From an uncultured Devosia sp. (lineage in GTDB: Bacteria; Pseudomonadota; Alphaproteobacteria; Rhizobiales; Devosiaceae), in NCBI RefSeq assembly GCF_946479885.1, contig NZ_CAMLHM010000065.1:1-19011 (forward strand): a stretch of 19,011 nt of DNA, written 5' to 3'. A program made the position numbers and the translations under genes. The notes beneath the pieces were generated by a model that saw only the letters and a program-made list of their open reading frames with translations, did not search any database and was not told where the DNA came from. How positions within the stretch are numbered: the stretch's first letter is position 1; every line of letters begins with the position of its first letter. This document shows positions 13,913 through 19,011 of the stretch, in pieces.

Positions 13913-14314
13913 ATGGACACCCATGCCTTCAAGGTGACCCGCACCGACGCCGAATGGCGCGCCAAGCTCACGCCGGAGCAGTATCAGGTGATGCGCAATC
14001 ACGGGACGGAACGGCCCGGATCGTGTGCACTGCTCTATGAAAAGCGCGCCGGGACGTTCTCCTGCGCCGGCTGCGACAGCCCGCTGTTCGAATCCAAGCT
14101 GAAATTCGAGAGCGGCACCGGCTGGCCGAGCTTCAACGACCCGGTGCCCGGCTCGGTGGAAGATACGGTCGATCGCAGCCATGGCATGGTGCGGACCGAA
14201 GTGCATTGCGCCACCTGCGGCAGCCATCTGGGCCATGTGTTCCCCGATGGTCCGCCGCCGACCGGGCTGCGCTATTGCATCAATGGCGTGGCGCTGAACT
14301 TCACGCCTAACTAG
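13913..14314 (+). CDS. msrB: Peptide-methionine (R)-S-oxide reductase MsrB
   Basis: This enzyme repairs oxidised methionine by reducing the R-sulfoxide in proteins, using thioredoxin. It has 133 residues, the normal single-domain length. The structural zinc is bound by Cys51/Cys54 (CAGC) and Cys99/Cys102 (CATC). The catalytic cysteine is Cys122 in [11 protein letters not shown]. The substrate pocket includes GTGWPSF (68-74) and GHVFPDGP. An extra cysteine, Cys38 in ERPGSCALL, lies in the loop where some MsrB proteins carry a resolving cysteine. There is no signal peptide, so it should be cytoplasmic. The ribosome site AGGAG lies eight bases before the ATG. A family 4 hairpin starts directly after the stop. 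Confidence 0.98.
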   Translation: MDTHAFKVTRTDAEWRAKLTPEQYQVMRNHGTERPGSCALLYEKRAGTFSCAGCDSPLFESKLKFESGTGWPSFNDPVPGSVEDTVDRSHGMVRTEVHCATCGSHLGHVFPDGPPPTGLRYCINGVALNFTPN

Positions 14315-14316
14315 CC

Positions 14317-14437
14317 GATCTTCTGGCCCACATGGCCTGTAAATGCCCGCTTCCTGCGCTTCCGGTCCTCACGTACTCAAGTACGCTGCGGTCGGGTTCT
14401 CGGAAGCGGGCATTTCGACTCATGCGAACCAGAATCT
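14317..14437 (+). repeat. Variable-arm hairpin element, family 4, copy d
   Basis: The centre is TGCGCTTCCGGTCCTCACGT, a spacer, then ACGCTGCGGTCGGGTTCTCG. Inner arms AAATGCCCGCTTCC (14341-14354) and GGAAGCGGGCATTT (14402-14415) are a perfect 14-bp inverted repeat. Imperfect arms extend to the msrB stop on the left (TTCTGG near 14321) and to CCAGAA near 14429 on the right. Compared with copies a and b, the centre has a G-to-C change matched by a C-to-G change on the other side. Confidence 0.8.
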
Positions 14438-14458
14438 CGACCAGTCAGGTGCGACCAG

Positions 14459-15229
14459 ATGAATTTCTCGGCCAATCTCTCCATGCTCTATCCAGAGCAT
14501 GGATTTCTCGAGCGATTTGGCGCCGCGGCGGCCGATGGTTTCCGCGGCGTCGAGTTTGTTTCGCCCTATGAATTCGAAGCCGAGGCCATTGCCGAGCAGT
14601 TGCGCCAGCACGGGCTGGAGCAGGTGTTGTTCAACGCGCCGGCGGGGGACTGGGCGGCCGGCGAGCGCGGGATGGCCTGCCACCCCGGTCGCGAAGCGGC
14701 GTTTGAGGCCAGCATCGACCAGGCCGGCCGGTATGCCGAGGCGTTGGGTTGCCGCATGGTGCATGTGATGGCGGGGATCGTGCCTGAGGGTGTCGATCCC
14801 GACGCGGCCGAGGCGGTGCTGGTGGGCAATCTGCGGCATGCGGCCGAGCAACTGGGGCGGCTCGGGGTCAGGGCGCTGATCGAGCCGATCAATGCGGTCG
14901 ATATGCCGGGCTATGGATTGAGTTCGCTTGAGCAGGCCGAGCGGATGCTGGCGGCAGTGGGGCACGACAATCTCTGGCTGCAGTATGATTTCTATCACAT
15001 GGCGATGACAGGCGAGGCGCCGGTCGAGAATTTCTCCCGGCTGCTGCCTGTCATTGCGCATGTGCAGATTGCCGATATGCCGGGGCGGCATGAGCCGGGT
15101 ACGGGCAGTGTGGGCTATGCGGAAGTGTTCCGCGCGATCGAGCGATCGGGGTATGCCGGCTGGGTGGGTGCGGAGTATCGGCCGGTTGCGGGGACGCGTG
15201 AGGGGCTGGGGTGGATGCGCGGGCTTTGA
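14459..15229 (+). CDS. hyi: Hydroxypyruvate isomerase-family TIM-barrel protein
   Basis: A 256-residue sugar-phosphate-isomerase-type barrel (AP_endonuc_2 fold) matching the Hyi/OtnI group. Hyi interconverts hydroxypyruvate and tartronate semialdehyde; OtnI handles 2-oxo-tetronate. Metal ligands expected for the fold are seen at Glu142 (ALIEPIN), Asp177 with His180 (QYDFYH), Gln203 (HVQIAD) and Glu239 (VGAEYRP). PGRHEPGTGSVGY at 208-220 is the typical loop. No glyoxylate-pathway or four-carbon acid sugar genes are adjacent, so the exact substrate is open. The Shine-Dalgarno is poor. It starts about 20 bp after the family 4 hairpin behind msrB and ends against a repeat shared with convergent hrpB. 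Confidence 0.9.
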   Translation: MNFSANLSMLYPEHGFLERFGAAAADGFRGVEFVSPYEFEAEAIAEQLRQHGLEQVLFNAPAGDWAAGERGMACHPGREAAFEASIDQAGRYAEALGCRMVHVMAGIVPEGVDPDAAEAVLVGNLRHAAEQLGRLGVRALIEPINAVDMPGYGLSSLEQAERMLAAVGHDNLWLQYDFYHMAMTGEAPVENFSRLLPVIAHVQIADMPGRHEPGTGSVGYAEVFRAIERSGYAGWVGAEYRPVAGTREGLGWMRGL

Positions 15230-15234
15230 GGCAC

Positions 15235-15330
15235 GACCTCGTGGTTCGACAGGCTCACCATGAGGTCTACTGAAACACCGAACGCCGCACCGACCTCATC
15301 CTGAGCTTGTCGAAGGAGGAGGTCGCGGCC
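15235..15330. repeat. Family 3 palindrome (copy 2) plus inverted relative
   Basis: 15235-15267 matches 8728-8760 with one base difference (GACCTCGTGGTTCGAC...). About 23 bp further right, 15291-15325 carries a related sequence in the opposite orientation (CGACCTCATCCTGAGC...GGAGGAGGTCG), so the pair can form a larger hairpin. It fills the gap between the convergent hyi and hrpB genes, with its ends within a few bases of both stop codons, and is a likely two-way terminator. Confidence 0.8.
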
Positions 15331-15331
15331 C

Positions 15332-17785
15332 CTAAGTTCCCCGCGGCTTGGCCCTTGCCGTCGGCGGCGCCTTGGCCGGCTCGTCGGGCCAGGGGTGGCG
15401 GGGATAGCGGCCTTTGAGGTCTTTGGCGACATCGGCCCAGGAACCGGTCCAGAAGCCCACGAGATCGCGGGTGGTCTGGATCGGGCGGTGGGCCGGGGAG
15501 AGCAGCACCAGCAGCAGGCGGATGCGGCCATTGGCGATGGTGGGATGGCGCGTCAGGCCGAACAGTTCCTGCACGCGGATCTCGATCGCCGGGCCCCCTT
15601 CGGCGGTATAGTCGATGGGCACGGCATTGCCCGTGGGGGCGGTGAAGTGGCTGGGCAGCAGCGCTTCGATCTCCTGCCGGCGCGGATAGGGCAGCAGCAG
15701 GTCGAGGGCGGTGCGCAGGTGCTCGCCTGATATGTCGGAGAGTTTGGTAAGGCCGAAGAGGGCCGGAGCAAGCCAGTCGGCGACCGTGGGCGCCAGGGCG
15801 TCGGCATTGAGATCGGGCCAATCATCGCCAAGGGTCACCCGCAGGAAATTGGCGCGGGCGCGCCAGGCCCTCTGCTCGCGGCTCCAGGGCAGGAGATCGA
15901 GGCCGCGGCGGGCGGCGGCTTCGGCGAGGAGCATTGCTGCGGCCTCCGGGTCCTCGACGGGCACGGGTTCATCGGCGAGCCTGAGGGCATCGAGCTGGCG
16001 GATGCGGCGCGCGCGGACGCTGGACGAGGCGGCGTCGAAGCTCAGAACGGTGGACTGGCTGATGCGGTGGGCGAAGAGGGCTTCGAGATCGGCCCGATCG
16101 AGGATGGCGGCGGCGCGAATGCGGCCGCTGGCTGCGGCACCCGTGATGTCTGACACGACGAGGAAGGGGGCCGCGGCCAGAGCGTCGGTTTCATCGAGGC
16201 TGGCCTGGCGGCCATTGGCGAGGCGGAACTTGCCGCGCGGCCCGGCGGCCTGGGCGACGCGGTCGGGATAGGCGCGGGCGAGGTGGTGGCCTGCTGCAAG
16301 ATTGCTTGCAGTTTTCTTGCTGCTTGCCTGCGCGGCCCAGCGGCGGGCGAGGGCGCGGGCATCGTCGGCGCGTTTGGAGCGGTCAGTGCGGAAGCGATCG
16401 AGGCGGTGGCTCAGATCGGTGCCGTCGCCGCCAAGGCCACGTTCGCCGATGAGGACGGCGAGCTCGGCGGCCGTGGCGGCATCGTCTTCGGCGGCAGCGG
16501 CGACCACCATGTGGGCGAGGCGGGGATGGAGGGGCAGGCGGGCGAGGGCCTTGCCGTCTGGTGTGATGCGCCCGGCGGCGTCGAGTGCCTCCAGCGAGCG
16601 GAGGAGGCTGGTGGCCTCGGCCCAGGCGGGGACGGGCGGGGGATCGAGGAAAAGCAGCGCTGCGGGATCGGTGACGCCCCAATTGGCGAGATCGAGTGCG
16701 AAGCCGCTGAGATCGGCCGCCAGGATTTCCGGGGTGTCAAAGGCTTCGAGCGCCGAGGTCTGGCCCTGGTTCCACAGGCGGATGGCGACGCCGGGACTGG
16801 TGCGGCCAGCGCGGCCGCGGCGCTGATCGGCGCCGGCGCGGGAGACGCGACGGGTCTCAAGCGTGGTGAGACCGGTGCCCGGCTCGTAGACCGGGACGCG
16901 GCGGAAGCCGCTATCAATGACGATGCGGACGCCATCGATGGTGAGCGATGTCTCGGCGATGGAGGTGGCGAGCACGACCTTGCGGCGGCCCGGTTCGGCG
17001 GGGCGGATGGCGCGATCCTGCTCTGCCGGCGTGAGCTGGCCATAGAGCGGAGCGATGTCGGTATTGGCGGGGACGCGACCGGCAAGACGCTCGGCGACGC
17101 GCATGATTTCGCCCTGGCCGGGGAGGAAGACCAGGGCGGAGCCTTCGTGGGTGCGGAGGGCGGAGAGCACGGCCGCGGTGACCTGGTCTTCGAGGCGCTG
17201 CAGCGGATCGGGTTCGCTGTGGATGGTCTCGACCGGGAAGGCGCGGCCGAGGCTCTCGATGACCGGGGCATCGCCCAGCAGGCGGGCGACGCGGGCGCCA
17301 TCAATGGTCGCCGACATGACGAGCACGCGCAGGTCGGGACGCAGGGCCGAGGCATCGAGGGTGAGGGCCAGGCCCAGATCGCCATCAAGGCTGCGCTCGT
17401 GGAACTCGTCGAACAGCACGGCGGCGATACCTGATAATTCCGGATCGTCGAGCAGCATGCGGGTGAAGACGCCTTCGGTCGCGATCTCGATGCGGGTCTT
17501 GCCGGAGACCTTGCTGTCCATGCGGACGCGATAACCCACGGTCTGGCCGACCTCCTCGCCGAGGAGACGGGCCATCTGGCCGGCAGCGGCGCGGGCGGCG
17601 AGACGCCGGGGTTCGAGCATGATGATGCGGCGGTCCTGGCGCCAGGGGGCTTCGAGCAGAGCCAGGGGCACGCGGGTGGTCTTGCCGGCGCCGGGCGGGG
17701 CGACGAGGACGGCATAGGGTCCGGCGGCCAATGCGGCTTGCAGGTCCGGCAGGGCGTCGTCGATGGGGAGGGGCGGCAGGGACAT
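15332..17785 (-). CDS. hrpB: ATP-dependent helicase HrpB
   Basis: A DEAH-type superfamily 2 helicase of 817 residues, the usual size of HrpB. Motifs seen are Walker A PPGAGKTT (30-37), DEFH (126-129, the HrpB variant of DEAH), SAT (158-160), ATSIAETSLTI (273-283) and motif VI QRRGRAGR (321-328). The C-terminal third is the HrpB_C region. Its cellular role in most bacteria is poorly defined, though RNA processing is suspected. I chose the ATG at 17785 because MSLPPLPIDDALPDL fits the HrpB N-terminus. A longer in-frame start at 17932 would run into repeat sequence. No Shine-Dalgarno is visible, so translation may be leaderless. The gene is convergent with hyi. Several long opposite-strand frames across it are shadows. 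Confidence 0.96.
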   Translation of the reverse strand: MSLPPLPIDDALPDLQAALAAGPYAVLVAPPGAGKTTRVPLALLEAPWRQDRRIIMLEPRRLAARAAAGQMARLLGEEVGQTVGYRVRMDSKVSGKTRIEIATEGVFTRMLLDDPELSGIAAVLFDEFHERSLDGDLGLALTLDASALRPDLRVLVMSATIDGARVARLLGDAPVIESLGRAFPVETIHSEPDPLQRLEDQVTAAVLSALRTHEGSALVFLPGQGEIMRVAERLAGRVPANTDIAPLYGQLTPAEQDRAIRPAEPGRRKVVLATSIAETSLTIDGVRIVIDSGFRRVPVYEPGTGLTTLETRRVSRAGADQRRGRAGRTSPGVAIRLWNQGQTSALEAFDTPEILAADLSGFALDLANWGVTDPAALLFLDPPPVPAWAEATSLLRSLEALDAAGRITPDGKALARLPLHPRLAHMVVAAAAEDDAATAAELAVLIGERGLGGDGTDLSHRLDRFRTDRSKRADDARALARRWAAQASSKKTASNLAAGHHLARAYPDRVAQAAGPRGKFRLANGRQASLDETDALAAAPFLVVSDITGAAASGRIRAAAILDRADLEALFAHRISQSTVLSFDAASSSVRARRIRQLDALRLADEPVPVEDPEAAAMLLAEAAARRGLDLLPWSREQRAWRARANFLRVTLGDDWPDLNADALAPTVADWLAPALFGLTKLSDISGEHLRTALDLLLPYPRRQEIEALLPSHFTAPTGNAVPIDYTAEGGPAIEIRVQELFGLTRHPTIANGRIRLLLVLLSPAHRPIQTTRDLVGFWTGSWADVAKDLKGRYPRHPWPDEPAKAPPTARAKPRGT

Positions 17786-17869
17786 TGATGGTGTTTGGCG
17801 GATGGGGGCGGTTTGGGCAAGGGGTGAGGGGTGCGATGGTCCCAGCCGGGGGTGCCTGGTTCGGGCATA

Positions 17870-17960
17870 AGGGCTCCCCCCACCCAGCTCCGCTACGGCC
17901 CAAAATGGGCCTAGCTTCGCTACCCTCCCCACAAGGGGGAGGGATCAAGGGTGGGGGTGG
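17870..17960. mobile_element. MITE-like element, family 2, partial inverted copy C
   Basis: This stretch matches the reverse complement of the left half of copy A (CCCCCCACCC...GGGCCTAGCT...GCTACCCTCCCC), then carries GAGGGATCAAGGGTGGGGG as in copies B and D. It lies in the 303-bp gap between hrpB and the epimerase gene, about 85 bp from the hrpB start, and may separate their promoters. I see no gene in this gap and no promoter I would trust. Confidence 0.65.
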
Positions 17961-18088
17961 GTCGGTCGAGATGTCTTGGACAGCCTTCTTTCCGCGCAGG
18001 CAGAAGGGGAAAGTGAACCAAGATTGCCTTGCGGGTGGTGCCAGTTGCGATCGGTCTGCATTAGGGTGGGGCGCATTGGGAGTTTTGC

Positions 18089-18952
18089 ATGAGCAATATC
18101 CGGATCGCTAATGAGCACGTGAGCGTCGAAATCTCCCCGCTGGGCTCGGAGATGCAGTCGATCGTGACCAGTGACGGACAGAGCTGGCTCTGGCACGGAG
18201 ACGCCGCCTTCTGGAGCGGGCGGTCGCCGGTGCTGTTTCCGATGGTGGGCAGGTCACCCAATGACCAGGTCAGCATCGAGGGCCAGCGCTACTGGATGAA
18301 CCAGCATGGCTTTGCGCGGCGCAGCGAATTTACGCTGGTCGACAGCGGGTCCGACTTCTGCCGGTTCCAACTGGTGGCCAGCGAGGCCAGCAAGGGCATG
18401 TATCCGTTCGACTTCGTGCTGGTGCTGGAGCATCGGCTGGAGGGGCGGGCCGTGGTGGTGACGGCGGAGGTGAGCAATCGCGACCATCGGCCCATGCCCT
18501 ACGGGATCGGGTTTCACCCGGCCTTCGTGTGGCCGCTGCCCGGCTGCGCGGGGCTGGAGCATAAGGTGACGCTGGATAATGGCAGGGCGCCGGTGCTGGT
18601 GCGCCTGTCGGGGGGCCTCGTGGCGCCATTTGCGCACCCGTCGCCGTTCAAGGCGGGGGTGATGACGCTCAGTCCCGATCTGTTCGAGGCCGACGCGATG
18701 CTGTTCCCCGAAGGCGCGGGGGCGGGGCTGACCTATGCGTCCGGCGATCGGGCGATCCATTTCACCTGGGAGAACCTGCCCAACCTGGCCATCTGGTCCA
18801 AGCCCGGCGCGCCCTTCGTGTGCCTCGAGCCCTGGCACGGGACGGCCGCCGAGGTGGGCGAGAACGACGCGCTCGACGAGCGGCCCTATGTCGAGGTGCT
18901 GGGGCCGGGGGCGACGGGACGGTATTCGTTCAGGGCGGAATTGGTGGGCTGA
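18089..18952 (+). CDS. Aldose 1-epimerase family protein (LacX-like)
   Basis: A 287-residue galactose-mutarotase-like beta-sandwich. Members interconvert alpha and beta anomers of aldoses or hexose 6-phosphates. The two family histidines appear as His73 (NQHGFAR) and His143 (GIGFHPAF), and the catalytic glutamate as Glu247 (CLEPWHG). The SPVLFPMVGR segment (46-55) and the short length point to the LacX/YihR-type subgroup rather than classic GalM. The physiological sugar is unknown. There is no signal peptide. GGGAG lies six bases before the ATG at 18089. It stands alone in this window, and a MITE-like repeat begins a few bases after its stop. Confidence 0.93.
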   Translation: MSNIRIANEHVSVEISPLGSEMQSIVTSDGQSWLWHGDAAFWSGRSPVLFPMVGRSPNDQVSIEGQRYWMNQHGFARRSEFTLVDSGSDFCRFQLVASEASKGMYPFDFVLVLEHRLEGRAVVVTAEVSNRDHRPMPYGIGFHPAFVWPLPGCAGLEHKVTLDNGRAPVLVRLSGGLVAPFAHPSPFKAGVMTLSPDLFEADAMLFPEGAGAGLTYASGDRAIHFTWENLPNLAIWSKPGAPFVCLEPWHGTAAEVGENDALDERPYVEVLGPGATGRYSFRAELVG

Positions 18953-18958
18953 GATATC

Positions 18959-19011
18959 TCAGTCGACACCCTCCCCCTTGCGGGGAGGGATCAAGGGTGG
19001 GGGATGTTTGG
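18959..19011. mobile_element. MITE-like element, family 2, copy D, cut by window edge
   Basis: It begins TCAGTCGACACCCTCCCCC exactly like the terminus of copy A, continues GGGGAGGGATCAAGGGTGGG, and runs off the window. The GGGGGATGTTTGG that follows is the reverse complement of a segment inside copy A (near 6185), so the copy is probably longer than what is visible. Confidence 0.75.

Noticed and set aside
14420..15091. 223-codon minus-strand frame opposite hyi
   Set aside because: The plus strand carries the metal-site residues of a hydroxypyruvate-isomerase barrel; the opposite frame is Arg/His-rich with no domain.
16283..17434. 383-codon plus-strand frame across hrpB
   Set aside because: It is opposite the HrpB motif core, has the same skewed Gly/Ala-rich composition and no recognisable domain, so it is a shadow of the helicase gene.

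Overview
The window looks like ordinary chromosome from a GC-rich alphaproteobacterium, most likely order Hyphomicrobiales and possibly Devosia or a relative. The lineage call is an inference. It rests on a CpdR single-domain response regulator next to an N-formylglutamate amidohydrolase, an Hsp20 gene with an RpoH-type promoter and a ROSE-like leader, HrpB, and dense intergenic palindromes of kinds familiar from this group. I see no phage genes, transposase, CRISPR array, toxin-antitoxin pair or defence cluster.

Layout, left to right. A 5'-partial view of gltB (large subunit of glutamate synthase) runs leftward off the window edge and has a 620-bp leader region. Then come two leftward genes: a secreted protein of unknown function and an Hsp20 chaperone. 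A repeat-rich gap of about 760 bp leads to a rightward alpha/beta hydrolase (PldB-like). Convergent to it lies hisN, an inositol-monophosphatase-family histidinol-phosphatase, with an N-formylglutamate amidohydrolase upstream on the same strand. Divergent from that is cpdR, followed by two tandem tRNA-Val genes (GAC, CAC). A divergent HxlR regulator / NAD(P)H-FMN reductase pair follows, then a leftward metallophosphoesterase, a leftward PPOX-type flavoprotein, a divergent msrB, a hydroxypyruvate-isomerase-like TIM barrel, the convergent helicase gene hrpB, and a rightward aldose-1-epimerase-like gene.

Functional themes are nitrogen metabolism (gltB, N-formylglutamate amidohydrolase, hisN), stress and redox handling (Hsp20, HxlR/FMN reductase, MsrB, PPOX) and cell-cycle proteolysis (CpdR). 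These are housekeeping and accessory genes side by side, not one system.

The unusual content is between the genes. Nearly every gene junction that is not a bare promoter holds a palindromic element, and there are at least four families. (1) 70-86 bp doubly nested palindromes with GTCA...TGAC ends (four copies, three core sequences). (2) A roughly 200-220 bp MITE-like element with CCCTCCCCC ends (two full and two partial copies). (3) A 33-bp GACCTCGTGG...GAGGTC palindrome (two copies). (4) Hairpins of about 120 bp in which a shared centre is flanked by arms that differ completely between loci but remain complementary within each locus. Family 4 and the RpoH/ROSE-like leader of the Hsp20 gene are the best candidates for a second look.
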